From an uncultured Candidatus Saccharibacteria bacterium (GTDB lineage: Bacteria; Patescibacteriota; Saccharimonadia; Saccharimonadales; Saccharimonadaceae): a stretch of DNA of 14,143 bases. The translations under genes and the position numbers were made by a program. The notes below the pieces were generated by a model that was not told the origin of the DNA, did no database searches, and worked only from the letters and a program-made list of their open reading frames with translations. The first letter of the stretch is position 1. Every line of letters begins with the position of its first letter. The DNA is taken from the NCBI GenBank assembly GCA_938030095.1, contig CALHGK010000006.1, positions 1-14,143 on the forward strand. Direction: 5' to 3'. This document shows positions 1-7,288 of the stretch, one piece after another.

Positions 1-55
1 ATTATGTATGCTTCCCAAGCATGAGACGAGGGTTCGACTCCCTCTACCCGCACCA
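1..55 (+). tRNA. tRNA-Gly(CCC), 3' part; 5' half lies before the window
   Basis: The anticodon arm is complete: a 5-bp stem at 7-11/19-23 (the last pair is T-G) closes a 7-base loop, TTCCCAA, whose middle bases 14-16 are CCC. This reads GGG glycine codons. A 4-base variable region follows. The T arm has stem GAGGG/CCCTC (28-32/40-44) and loop TTCGACT. The acceptor 3' strand TACCCGC (45-51) would pair with the GCGGGTA-type 5' end typical of tRNA-Gly. Base 52 is the discriminator (A) and the CCA tail at 53-55 is encoded. The acceptor 5' strand and D arm are outside the window. The A at position 73 is notable because bacterial tRNA-Gly usually carries U73. Confidence 0.93.
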
Positions 56-65
56 CAAGGAGGAT

Positions 66-91
66 CACACTCAGTATAGGAGTGTGTTTTT
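66..91 (+). terminator. Rho-independent terminator after tRNA-Gly
   Basis: A perfect 7-bp stem, CACACTC (66-72) with GAGTGTG (80-86), encloses a 7-base loop and is followed directly by TTTTT (87-91). It begins 10 bases after the tRNA CCA end and stops 7 bases before the next start codon. It therefore separates the tRNA transcript from the lipid kinase gene, or attenuates read-through into it. Confidence 0.8.
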
Positions 92-97
92 ATTTCT

Positions 98-1015
98 ATG
101 ATGTATGATCGTAAGCTTGTTATCGTTCAGAACCCTTATAGCACCCGCCATCGCGAGGTGCAGGCTGGTGTGTTTGGCCGGCTTGGTACAGCGGGCATTA
201 CATACGACACCCTAACGACACGTTTTTCACGGGCGGAAGACAACATCAAGGATCTTGCCGATCGCCTCCCAGATGACGCTCATATCATCAGTGCGGCAGG
301 TGATGGGACGAGCACGCAGGTGGTCAATGCGGGGCTGAGGGCAGAGCTTAATAACGCGGTGTACAGCTTCATCGGCTATGGCAACTGCAATGATTTGGCG
401 AGAGGTGAGCGCAATCCACTGGCTGTGCTGCAAGACGATCGTCGCGTCATCACTCATCAGCCACTCTCCGTTGAGGTGAATGGCGAGCTGTGGCGATACG
501 CCCCTGGCTATATGACACTTGGCTTGACTGCTCTGATTGCCAGCGGCTTCGCCAGCGCAGCATCGCGCGAACGCATGCGCCACACCCCACCCCGCACCAA
601 GCTTGTGTGCAGCATGAGGCAAGTTGCCACCACCTACCTGCGCGCGCATAATACCTTCTTGCCGCCCTTCACAACCAATCTTTCTGCCAAAGAACAGACT
701 GCTCTAACTGATGTGATGATGATTAACAGCCAATGCATGGGGCGCATGATTCGCTCATCGACCGACTACCCACAGACCGACTTTTTTGGCTACCATCAAG
801 CGGACTTCTCGTCGGTCTGGAAAAATATCCCCTTTGCCTACAGTGCCGTAACGGGCCACACGCCAGCCGAAAGAATCACTGACATCACACTCAACTTCCG
901 CGAGCCAGCCACCATCATCGCCCAGACCGAGGGAGAACACGCCGCACTGCCGGCGGTATCGACAATTCGCGCGTATAAAGATCCGGCAAAGGCTATTCAG
1001 GTTGTACGGCCCTAG
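98..1015 (+). CDS. Diacylglycerol-kinase-family lipid kinase
   Basis: The 305-residue product fits the soluble DAGK catalytic family (DgkB/YegS type), which phosphorylates lipid diacylglycerols or related lipids using ATP. Visible motifs are NP at 12-13 near the N-terminus, AGDGT at 67-71 followed by QVVNAG (the usual GGDGTxxEVxNG, with Ala for the first Gly and Gln for Glu), GYGNCNDLAR at 93-102 (family form GTxNDxAR), and a late EGE at 278-280 matching the family DGE. The length is normal for the family. The start is uncertain between two adjacent ATGs (98 and 101). There is no Shine-Dalgarno at the right distance and the start lies just past a terminator hairpin, so its promoter is not obvious. 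It converges on uvrC with a 34-bp gap. The exact lipid substrate cannot be read from sequence. Confidence 0.85.
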   Translation: MMYDRKLVIVQNPYSTRHREVQAGVFGRLGTAGITYDTLTTRFSRAEDNIKDLADRLPDDAHIISAAGDGTSTQVVNAGLRAELNNAVYSFIGYGNCNDLARGERNPLAVLQDDRRVITHQPLSVEVNGELWRYAPGYMTLGLTALIASGFASAASRERMRHTPPRTKLVCSMRQVATTYLRAHNTFLPPFTTNLSAKEQTALTDVMMINSQCMGRMIRSSTDYPQTDFFGYHQADFSSVWKNIPFAYSAVTGHTPAERITDITLNFREPATIIAQTEGEHAALPAVSTIRAYKDPAKAIQVVRP

Positions 1016-1049
1016 CTACCGACTGTGCCGTTGGTTGAGTGTGTCTCAT

Positions 1050-2675
1050 CTACTGCAGCCCCTGCCAAATCTGCGCCGCGCGCGTCTCCCCCACCACTGC
1101 CGCTAGCTCTGCCTGGCTGGCGCGCATAATGCCTCGCACACTACCAAACTGCCGCAGGAGCTTCTGCTTGGTTTTGGGGCCAACGCCAGGGATGCCATCG
1201 AGCGCACTTTTAACCCCGGCTTTGCGCTGCAACGTGGTGTGGTAGCTGACGGCAAAGCGGTGCGACTCGTCGCGGATACGCTGGAAGAGCTTGGTGATAT
1301 CACTGGCTGCAAGCGGCGTGGTAGCTACCTGGCTAGTGCTGCGAGCTGGTTGTTCCTGCACGGCAGAAGCAGCCTGGGCCGCCTCTGGCTCATAGCCCGC
1401 GCTACTCCCGCGCAAATTCTTGGAGTGCGCACCAGCGTTGCGTTGCCCCGGATGGAGGTTGATCACATAGACATCGCCATCCTCATGCACGGTGATGCCG
1501 CCTGGGCGCTCCGCCTGCAGGCGCTGAATATACGCTAGCCCCACCTGCGAGCCAGTTTTGTGCACCAGGATCTCTTCCTCACGCTTGGCAATGCTGATGA
1601 TCGGCACATGTACCCCACGCGCATCGCGGGCCGCAATTGCGGCCGCCAGCTGGCCTTTGCCACCGTCAATCAGCAGCAGGCTCGGCATGCCCCAGCTCTT
1701 GATATGGCGCTCACTCAGGCGGCGAAAGATAACGTCGTGCATATTACCAGTGTCGTCATTTTTTTCGCTGACTTTGAACTTGCGGTACTCGGCCCGGTCA
1801 CTCGCACCATTACGAAACACCACCATGCTCGCCACCACCTGGCGGCCGCTCATGTGGCTGATATCGTAGCCTTCGATGCGGGTTGGTTCGCCGGCTAGCC
1901 CCAGCAGCGTAGTCAAATCCGCCAAGGCCCGATCCTTACTGATAGCCAAAAATTCCTTATCGCCAAACATCACCCGGCGCTGCAGCTCCTGCATGGCGCG
2001 CAGCTTGTTGCGCAGCTGGGCGGCCCGTTCAAATTCGTGTAGCCCTGCAGCCGTTTTCATATCGCGCTCAAGCTCGGCAGCGATGGCTTTGCGGTTGCCT
2101 TTGATGTAGCTTATCAGCGTGCGCAGGTTGGCTTTGTATACTAGCGGCCCGTCGCTGATTTTGGGGCTCAGGCCTAAATCTTCGTCCAGCTTTGACTGCC
2201 CAGGCCGGCGCTCGCGCGTTAGGTACGGGAAGATTGGCCGCAGGTAGCGCAGGGCTTTTTTAAGCGCAAAGCCGTTGTAGAAGGGGCCATAGTAATCAGC
2301 GCCATCATCCGCTGGGTTGCGCGTCAAGCTCACCACTGGCCACTGGCTCTTCATGTCGATCCGCACGAAGGTTTGCGATTTATCATCACGTAGCAGTACA
2401 TTGTAGCGCGGCATGTAGCGCTTGATCATCTCGCTTTCCAGAAAGAGGGCGTCCACCTCGCTTTCGGTCTCGATCCAATCCGTATCGTGGATCTCCGCGA
2501 CCAGCGCCATGGTCTTGTTATCCCGCCCGCGCGAATCCTGAAAATACTGCCGCACCCGGTTGCGCAGCACCGCCGCCTTGCCGACATAAATCACCTCCCC
2601 ACTGGCCGACTTATGGAAGTACACCCCCGGGCTGCGGGGCAGTGTTTTGAGCTTGGCGTGGAGGGCGGCGTTCAT
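1050..2675 (-). CDS. uvrC: Excinuclease ABC subunit UvrC, cysteine-free, with an insertion in the nuclease domain
   Basis: UvrC makes both incisions beside bulky DNA lesions in nucleotide excision repair with UvrA and UvrB. The 541-residue product shows the full order: GIY-YIG nuclease (GVY at 17-19, IYVGK at 29-33, ESE near 80), UVR helical pair (about 203-231), RNase H-like endonuclease with DISH at 271-274, DD at 307-308, IDGGKGQ at 336-342 and RDESHRFA at 468-475, and a C-terminal helix-hairpin-helix (GIPGVGPKT at 494-502). Two oddities: residues about 373-455 contain roughly 60 residues more than in E. coli UvrC between the last Asp and the catalytic His, and the protein has no cysteine at all, so the four-Cys [4Fe-4S] site of other UvrC proteins is missing. 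The gene lies 21 bp after the NTase-fold gene and has its own -10 box at the start. Confidence 0.96.
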   Translation of the reverse strand: MNAALHAKLKTLPRSPGVYFHKSASGEVIYVGKAAVLRNRVRQYFQDSRGRDNKTMALVAEIHDTDWIETESEVDALFLESEMIKRYMPRYNVLLRDDKSQTFVRIDMKSQWPVVSLTRNPADDGADYYGPFYNGFALKKALRYLRPIFPYLTRERRPGQSKLDEDLGLSPKISDGPLVYKANLRTLISYIKGNRKAIAAELERDMKTAAGLHEFERAAQLRNKLRAMQELQRRVMFGDKEFLAISKDRALADLTTLLGLAGEPTRIEGYDISHMSGRQVVASMVVFRNGASDRAEYRKFKVSEKNDDTGNMHDVIFRRLSERHIKSWGMPSLLLIDGGKGQLAAAIAARDARGVHVPIISIAKREEEILVHKTGSQVGLAYIQRLQAERPGGITVHEDGDVYVINLHPGQRNAGAHSKNLRGSSAGYEPEAAQAASAVQEQPARSTSQVATTPLAASDITKLFQRIRDESHRFAVSYHTTLQRKAGVKSALDGIPGVGPKTKQKLLRQFGSVRGIMRASQAELAAVVGETRAAQIWQGLQ

Positions 2676-2682
2676 ACTTTCT

Positions 2683-2688
2683 ATTATA
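2683..2688 (-). promoter_or_regulatory. -10 box of uvrC, leaderless start
   Basis: A perfect TATAAT on the minus strand lies in the 21-bp gap between the upstream stop and uvrC, with exactly 7 bases to the ATG. Transcription starting about 7 bases after the box would begin at the start codon. No good -35 and no Shine-Dalgarno are seen. Confidence 0.65.
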
Positions 2689-2696
2689 GCGCGAAG

Positions 2697-3533
2697 CTAC
2701 TGCTTGCCGGTAAACAACCGAAACAAACCATCGTGCTCGCCTTGAGCAAGCTTAACAGCCCAGTCTTTCCCCTCAAGATACCTCAAGAGGTGCGCTTTGA
2801 GCGCAGTCAAACCAAGTTTTTGTCGCGCCTGTTTGACCTTCTCTGCTTGCTCAACAAAGGCAAAAAATTGCTCGCGATATTCCGTTGGGATATCGCTGAT
2901 CTTGCCATTTGGCATAACAACGTTCGTGAGCCCTGTTAGTTTCTCTTCGTCCTTTTTGCGCACACCAGTAATCGATCGATTCATGTACGCACCAAGCTGA
3001 GCAACGGGGCCAAGGATATTACAAACTGTTTCACCATCTTGCTCGATACGCCAAGGGTCAAGGCTTTCAAGTTGAATCTTCGTTTCGCTGCCAGCAAGAC
3101 GCCAGTAAAGTTCCTTTTCACCTCCGTTACCCTCTTTGAGGTAGCGATCACCAGTGAAATGGCTCAAACCTTTGAGTGTATTCATCAGCGGAGTGCCATA
3201 CGGCTTGAGGCCAAATGCCGAAGGGACAAGCAGTCCACCCAGCGCATCTTCCATCTCGTCTCGATATGCTGTTACTGTATCTGTCGTATGCACTAATGTG
3301 TCGAGATCTCGCACCGTGCCATTATTCTCACGCCGCCGCGGCAGGTAGATATTACCAATCCGTACCATACGATTATCCCAATCGATCTCCTCGGCATGAG
3401 TGACTGCGTGTAAACCGAGCCCACCAACCACAGTATAGGGAGCATCTCCCACGTCTTCCATCCGATTGTGAAAATCTACTGCAACTAAAGTGAAATATGA
3501 ATTGTCTAGGGTTGTTTCTGGGGATCGTCTCAT
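2697..3533 (-). CDS. Nucleotidyltransferase-fold protein of unknown role
   Basis: The 278-residue product has a signature of the MNT/AbiEii-like nucleotidyltransferase fold: hydrophobic strand then VVGGLGLHA (35-43), followed by RDLDTLV (75-81) with the D76-x-D78 pair that would hold metal; E156 in IQLESLD is a possible third acid. Such proteins move a nucleotide onto RNA, protein or a small molecule, and some act in antitoxin/toxin pairs. No partner toxin gene is adjacent. The C-terminal part (about 180-278) is helical and charged and not recognised. The start is supported by an extended -10 element exactly 7 bases upstream. It precedes uvrC in the same direction with a 21-bp gap, but uvrC has its own promoter-like box. 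Function is unassigned beyond the fold. Confidence 0.72.
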   Translation of the reverse strand: MRRSPETTLDNSYFTLVAVDFHNRMEDVGDAPYTVVGGLGLHAVTHAEEIDWDNRMVRIGNIYLPRRRENNGTVRDLDTLVHTTDTVTAYRDEMEDALGGLLVPSAFGLKPYGTPLMNTLKGLSHFTGDRYLKEGNGGEKELYWRLAGSETKIQLESLDPWRIEQDGETVCNILGPVAQLGAYMNRSITGVRKKDEEKLTGLTNVVMPNGKISDIPTEYREQFFAFVEQAEKVKQARQKLGLTALKAHLLRYLEGKDWAVKLAQGEHDGLFRLFTGKQ

Positions 3534-3540
3534 ACACCTT

Positions 3541-3549
3541 GTTATAGCA
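3541..3549 (-). promoter_or_regulatory. Extended -10 promoter of the NTase-fold gene, leaderless start
   Basis: On the minus strand TGC-TATAAC is followed by exactly 7 bases and then ATG. The TGn extension can replace a -35, and none is seen at 17 bp. AAGG occurs inside the 7-base gap, but an RNA starting at the expected place would barely include it. Confidence 0.6.
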
Positions 3550-3648
3550 TACTATTGCGATGAGAGAAAGTATTATCATGAAATTACTGGCCTCTGTTGT
3601 TGTCATTCTAAGCTTGTTTGCTAATTATTTTGCCTTTGTTCGATAATC

Positions 3649-3677
3649 TTGTTATTTTTATTAATTCATGATATAAA
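3649..3677 (+). promoter_or_regulatory. Promoter of the GNAT gene, near-leaderless start
   Basis: TTGTTA at 3649-3654 and TATAAA at 3672-3677 are separated by exactly 17 bp, and TG-A precedes the -10 (extended form). The ATG is 9 bases after the -10, so a start about 7 bases on would leave a 1-3 base leader. It lies in the AT-rich divergent gap with the NTase-fold gene. Confidence 0.65.
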
Positions 3678-3686
3678 AATAATTGT

Positions 3687-4337
3687 ATGAGCACCATCAC
3701 TACATCTAGGTCAAGAGAGTCGGCCAAGCTGGATATTATATCATTTCGGGAGTTATCCGAAGCAGATCAATCTACCGCTGCCGAACGCGTTGCGGCAATG
3801 ATCGCAAATCGCGACAAAGAAGGTGCGCTCATGATCGAATTCACCCCCGAAGAAATTATGGCTAGGTATCTTGGTGTACTTGCCTGCCTTTCGCTCGATG
3901 AGAGTGATGCGCCACTCATTGTTGGTTATGTCGGCATCCTTGACCCAACAATACACTACCCTAATGGCGGCCATAGTCCACAAGCAATGGCTGAGGTGAA
4001 TAGCTTAATCGTCGATCGCGATTATCAACAGCGTGGCATTGGCCGTGCACTACTCCAGACCTTAACTAGTGCAGCACTAGAGAAAGATATTATTCCTTAC
4101 GCCTTTTGCAACAGCAACAGTCAGTCAATTGCTGAGTCCTGCGGTTACCGCAGAGCTATCCCTGGTGATCTACCACCAAATGCCTACGATCTGTGTGCTC
4201 GATGCCCAAACAATCCACGCAAACAGTCCAGTAATATGCAGCACACCAATCCTACCCCTCGCGACCTCCCTCGCTGCTGTGATACAGTAATGGTATATGA
4301 CGACAACCAACCGACACGAAACCACACCACTGCCTGA
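3687..4337 (+). CDS. GNAT-family N-acetyltransferase with a Cys-rich C-terminal tail
   Basis: The 216-residue product has the GNAT acetyl-CoA-binding motif A: strand AEVNSLIVD (102-110), then QQRGIGRALLQ (114-124) with R116-G-I-G-R, and a later strand/helix YAFCNSNSQSIAESCGYRR that fits motif B. It would transfer an acyl group from acyl-CoA to an amine; the acceptor is unknown. After the core a tail carries C170-x-x-C173 and C197-C198, which could bind a metal or be structural. The tail overlaps the following M20 gene by 41 bases in another reading frame. Start chosen because the promoter places the RNA 5' end right at this ATG. The pairing with an M20 deacylase-type gene suggests linked amide-bond making and breaking, which is an inference. 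Confidence 0.85.
   Translation: MSTITTSRSRESAKLDIISFRELSEADQSTAAERVAAMIANRDKEGALMIEFTPEEIMARYLGVLACLSLDESDAPLIVGYVGILDPTIHYPNGGHSPQAMAEVNSLIVDRDYQQRGIGRALLQTLTSAALEKDIIPYAFCNSNSQSIAESCGYRRAIPGDLPPNAYDLCARCPNNPRKQSSNMQHTNPTPRDLPRCCDTVMVYDDNQPTRNHTTA
4280..4288 (+). promoter_or_regulatory. Possible internal -10 for the M20 gene
   Basis: TGA-TACAGT inside the 3' end of the GNAT gene lies 8 bases before the M20 ATG, similar to the other leaderless starts here. The hexamer matches the consensus only moderately and no -35 is seen, so read-through or translational coupling from the GNAT gene is equally possible. Confidence 0.35.
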
Positions 4338-5448
4338 TGCGATTGTCCAAACAATCGGCCTTACCAAGCAGCTCATTGCCAGACCATCCGTCTCAGGCGA
4401 TGAGGCGCAGATATTAGCTGATATTGTCCGGTGGCTCATGCCTGTGTGTGATGACGTCATCACCAAGCCTGGCTTCACCGCTGGCGTGATTCGAGCAAAC
4501 CAGCAGCCCGTTCGGCGTGCTGTGATACTCTGCGGGCATGTTGATACGGTTTCGCCCGGCGACGTGTCTGCCTGGCAGCACAATCCATGGCAACCGTGGG
4601 TAGCAGATGGCCGCCTCTATGGCCTTGGTGCGAGTGATATGAAGGCGGGTGTTGCTCTCCAAATGACAGTCGCAGCCAAATACGCTCAGCAGCGCCGTGA
4701 TGACCTTGACGTTTGGTGTATTGCAGTTGCGCACGAAGAGGTAGATGGTGCTGGGTCAGCTGCCTTTGCGCGGTATTTTTCACAGACCACCCAGTACGAT
4801 GATGTGAGTTGTATGATCGCTGAGCCAACTGATGAGCGGATTGAGATTGGTCACCGAGGCAATCGCTTTGTCGAGCTGGTATTTGAGCGTGTATCAGGCC
4901 ATGCATCGCAAGAAGCGGCTTACCAGGCTAGCTCGCTCCCCGCCATCATGTCGTTTCTTTATGACCTACCAACAATTCAACAAGAACTCCACACCACATA
5001 CCGTCACGATATTCTTGGCGAGCCCACAATGACGCCAACGCGCATTGCACCAGAGGGGTCATACTCGAGCAACAAGACGGCTGGGGCTAGCTATCTAGCT
5101 GTCGATATCCGCACCACACCAGCGCTCGATGCCGACTTCACACACTGGATAGAAACACTGGCGCAGCGCTACCAATTCTCATGGCGCAATGCTACAGACC
5201 CAGCACCATCCGCCCTATGTGCACCAGACGCACCAATTCTCCGCCAGATGCAAACGCTTATACCTGGTGCAACGCCCATCATCAGCCGTGGTGCCACCGA
5301 CCAAACCTTTTATCAGGCAATTGGCGTCGAGACGGTTATTTATGGACCCGGTGACTTTGACCAGGCACATACAGTTGATGAGTCTATCTCGCTCACACGC
5401 ATTGCCCAAGCATATGATGTGTATTGGCAATTACTTACTCATTTGTAG
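4297..5448 (+). CDS. M20-family metallopeptidase / deacylase (ArgE/DapE-like)
   Basis: The 383-residue product has the complete two-metal site of the M20 family: H81 and D83 in GHVDTV, bridging D114 in LYGLGASDMKAG, E147-E148 in HEEVDGAGS, E176 in AEPTD, and H358 in DQAHTVDE near the C-terminus. H202 in SGHAS matches the dimerisation-lid His. Length is normal. These enzymes hydrolyse amide bonds of N-acyl amino acids, succinyl-diaminopimelate or dipeptides; substrate cannot be fixed from sequence, and no arginine or lysine biosynthesis genes are nearby. The start overlaps the end of the GNAT gene by 41 bases. Conserved sequence begins near residue 25, so a later start is possible, but the -10-like element 8 bases before this ATG favours it. 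Confidence 0.9.
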   Translation: MTTTNRHETTPLPDAIVQTIGLTKQLIARPSVSGDEAQILADIVRWLMPVCDDVITKPGFTAGVIRANQQPVRRAVILCGHVDTVSPGDVSAWQHNPWQPWVADGRLYGLGASDMKAGVALQMTVAAKYAQQRRDDLDVWCIAVAHEEVDGAGSAAFARYFSQTTQYDDVSCMIAEPTDERIEIGHRGNRFVELVFERVSGHASQEAAYQASSLPAIMSFLYDLPTIQQELHTTYRHDILGEPTMTPTRIAPEGSYSSNKTAGASYLAVDIRTTPALDADFTHWIETLAQRYQFSWRNATDPAPSALCAPDAPILRQMQTLIPGATPIISRGATDQTFYQAIGVETVIYGPGDFDQAHTVDESISLTRIAQAYDVYWQLLTHL

Positions 5449-5528
5449 GTGGCAATTAACCAATACCGCTAGGTAATATATGTTGCTGAATACCCCTGTC
5501 CCCTATTACACAACCATCTCGTTCTCTT

Positions 5529-6128
5529 TTATAGTGACGAAGAGAGTGCCTGCTGCACTCTCTGTCGCAGTACTGGAATAACATCTGCCTCAAACCATGG
5601 GTTACGCGCTCGCCAGCGAGCAGTTAACGGCGAAGGATGTACCAGTGGAAAATACTCTGGCAAATAGTGCGCAAAATGCGCCACCGTTTCTGTTAGATTC
5701 TTCTCTGCCTGGCGGGCAAGATAGTATTTCTGCGCATAAGCACCGACCAGAATCGTCAAGCGCACCGCTGGCATCTGGGCGCGGAGTTTTGGGTGCCATT
5801 TCTTGGCAAACTCTTTGCGTGGCGGTAAATCGCCGTGCGCACCCTTGCCAGGGTAGTAAAAATCCATTGGGATGAGCGCAAAGAGATCGGGGTTGTAAAA
5901 TTGCTCATCACTCACGCCAAGCCACTGCCGCAGAAGGCGGCCGCTGGCATCATTCCACGGCACTCCCGTCTCCTGAGCAATGCGACCTGGTGCTTGGCCA
6001 ACAATGATGATGCGCGAGCTGGTCGAGGCACTGTAAACTGGCGGCCAGCCCTGTGCTGCAAAATGAGCATTCATTGGGTCGGCACAAATGTGCTCGTAGA
6101 GGAGTGGCTGTAATTGCGCGTTTGTCAT
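5529..6128 (-). CDS. Uracil-DNA-glycosylase-superfamily protein
   Basis: From the chosen ATG the product is 199 residues. It shows the superfamily's first motif GQAPG (44-48), followed by VPWNDASGRLLRQWLG (56-71), and the last motif HPSP (164-167). The middle segment YYPGKGAHGDLPPRKEFAKKWHP (91-113) is typical of a COG1573-like branch. The four cysteines that hold the [4Fe-4S] cluster in family 4/5 enzymes are absent (one Cys only). The likely role is removal of uracil or another damaged base in base excision repair, but activity is not proven by these motifs. The reading frame extends upstream to an ATG at 6164, but a promoter with -35, 17-bp spacer and -10 lies between that ATG and 6128, so 6128 is preferred. 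A 9-bp perfect hairpin lies inside the last codons. Confidence 0.85.
   Translation of the reverse strand: MTNAQLQPLLYEHICADPMNAHFAAQGWPPVYSASTSSRIIIVGQAPGRIAQETGVPWNDASGRLLRQWLGVSDEQFYNPDLFALIPMDFYYPGKGAHGDLPPRKEFAKKWHPKLRAQMPAVRLTILVGAYAQKYYLARQAEKNLTETVAHFAHYLPEYFPLVHPSPLTARWRARNPWFEADVIPVLRQRVQQALSSSL
5541..5563. repeat. Perfect hairpin inside the 3' end of the UDG-like gene
   Basis: AGAGAGTGC (5541-5549) and GCACTCTCT (5555-5563) form a 9-bp stem with a 5-base loop, ten bases before the stop codon region of the minus-strand gene. There is no T-run after it in either direction, so it is not a standard terminator; it might slow transcription or protect the mRNA end between the convergent M20 and UDG-like genes. 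Confidence 0.5.
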
Positions 6129-6135
6129 ATCTTTT

Positions 6136-6164
6136 AGTATAGCGAAGTTGTGTAGTTGGCTCAA
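6136..6164 (-). promoter_or_regulatory. Promoter of the UDG-like gene, leaderless start
   Basis: Minus strand: TTGAGC at 6159-6164, a 17-bp spacer, TATACT at 6136-6141, then exactly 7 bases to the ATG at 6128. This promoter decides the start: the farther ATG at 6164 would not be in the RNA. Confidence 0.72.
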
Positions 6165-6233
6165 TTGCTCACTAACCGCAGGTTATACTACCATATTAAA
6201 CGTACCTTTTATACACGTATCTATATTTAAAAT

Positions 6234-6704
6234 TTAGTTAATGCTTTTCAAAAGTTGTATCTGTGCCACGCGTTCGTCACGCACTGCCACTTCATCGTTT
6301 GGGTGCATAGTGTTGATAAGGGTGATAGCAAAGTCGCTTGCCCACAGCCCGTGGTATTTCACATGCGGGCTCGCCGTGAGCTGTGCCATGGTACGCAAAA
6401 AACGCTCCACTACTCGGTCGGTTGCAGAGCGTGCCTGGCGGCCAATCCGAAAGCTTGCATTGCGGGCCGCATGGTAGTTCGCCTCGCCAGCAAGCCACTG
6501 CTCCATACCAACATACGCGTCAGCAATATCGCTGCTATACGGGAAGTTATAGCCAATGAGCTTGTGTAATCGATGACCATACGCGCGGCAAAAGCGCACA
6601 ACCTGCTGGTGTGTCTTAACGTCATACACGGCAATAAATTGCTGGCGCAAAGCCTCGTCGTCGGCAATAGGCCCAAGCGGGCGTTGATAGGCGTAAATAT
6701 TCAT
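6234..6704 (-). CDS. Imm5-like putative immunity protein
   Basis: The 156-residue, mainly helical soluble protein resembles the Imm5 family (named for immunity genes paired with polymorphic toxins). The points of resemblance are AYVGMEQWLAGEANYHAARNASF (63-85), the helix RIGRQARSATDRV, and HVKYHGLWASDFAITLI (114-130), with a C-terminal RDERVAQIQLLKSI like the family's final ERxWQ..RL helix. This is recognition by eye and is not certain. No toxin gene is adjacent, and such families are often carried as orphan genes with other roles. Its ATG overlaps the TGA of the DUF1697 gene by one base (TGATG), so it is probably translated by coupling from the same mRNA. A purine-rich GGTGGGGGA lies just before the start. 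Confidence 0.55.
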   Translation of the reverse strand: MNIYAYQRPLGPIADDEALRQQFIAVYDVKTHQQVVRFCRAYGHRLHKLIGYNFPYSSDIADAYVGMEQWLAGEANYHAARNASFRIGRQARSATDRVVERFLRTMAQLTASPHVKYHGLWASDFAITLINTMHPNDEVAVRDERVAQIQLLKSIN

Positions 6705-7282
6705 CAGTCCCCCACCGTTAGCTCGATTATCTTCTGGAAGGTTTTTCCATTACGGATCGTGAGCTGCTTATAAAACCGGGCTTTGAGGAGCTTTTTATGG
6801 TAGTTTGATGTGAGATAATCGGCTTGATCGTGATTGCAATAGAAAAACGCGGTGCGCCCAAAATAGAGCTGCTCGCGATCGTTTGCCCAGGTGGCTGCCT
6901 CTGTCTCAATCGCCGTCTTGTCCGCCTCTGGCAAGTAGAACAGCGCATCCCGCCGGTAGGCCGCGTCATCCTGCCACCAGCTCGGTAACTGAGCCACCTC
7001 TTGCCGGAACGTAGCAGCACTGATGATGATAAACGGCACTGGGAAGTCATAGGTCGCGTCAAAATAGCACGCCAATGTGCGCTGGATCTCCCCCTCCGGC
7101 TCGCTGCTATCAAAAAACAGATTGCCACTATTGATATACGAGACGACATTGCGAAAGCCCAGCTCCATCAAGTTCGCCTTCAGGCGATCCATACTCACCT
7201 TATGCTTGCCGCCAACATTAATACCGCGGAGGAGCAGCACGTAGCGCATTGGTTTTGCTGTGGTGTGGTGGGGCGTGTGCAT
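6704..7282 (-). CDS. DUF1697 family protein
   Basis: The product is 192 residues from the preferred start. It begins the family core with MRYVLLLRGINVGGKHKVSM (from residue 12), followed by LKANLMELGFRNVVSYINSGNLFF, the standard DUF1697 (PF08002) opening, and ends with the usual YYKKL-like block (NYHKKLLKARFYKQLTIRNGKTFQKI). The family is common in bacteria and its biochemical function is not established. The open frame runs up to 7423, but that would overlap the DUF1905 gene by about 110 bases; a promoter with TATAAT 6 bases before 7282 decides this start. The ATG at 7249 is a second possibility. The stop overlaps the next gene's start by one base. Confidence 0.85.
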   Translation of the reverse strand: MHTPHHTTAKPMRYVLLLRGINVGGKHKVSMDRLKANLMELGFRNVVSYINSGNLFFDSSEPEGEIQRTLACYFDATYDFPVPFIIISAATFRQEVAQLPSWWQDDAAYRRDALFYLPEADKTAIETEAATWANDREQLYFGRTAFFYCNHDQADYLTSNYHKKLLKARFYKQLTIRNGKTFQKIIELTVGD

Positions 7283-7288
7283 AGTGCT

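Noticed and set aside
57..63. Perfect AAGGAGG right after the tRNA CCA end
   Set aside because: No ATG, GTG or TTG follows at a usable distance and it lies 34 bases before the next start with a terminator hairpin between, so it is not a working ribosome site for that gene.
1039..2109. Several plus-strand open frames opposite uvrC
   Set aside because: They are antisense shadows of a clear UvrC; no motifs or start signals.
6129..6164. Upstream ATG at 6164 extending the UDG-like protein by 12 residues
   Set aside because: The -35 and -10 elements of the promoter lie in this segment, so the RNA would begin after that ATG.
6173..6185. TAACC/GGTTA hairpin between the Imm5-like and UDG-like genes
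   Set aside because: Only a 5-bp stem with a 3-base loop, no T-run; could be chance.
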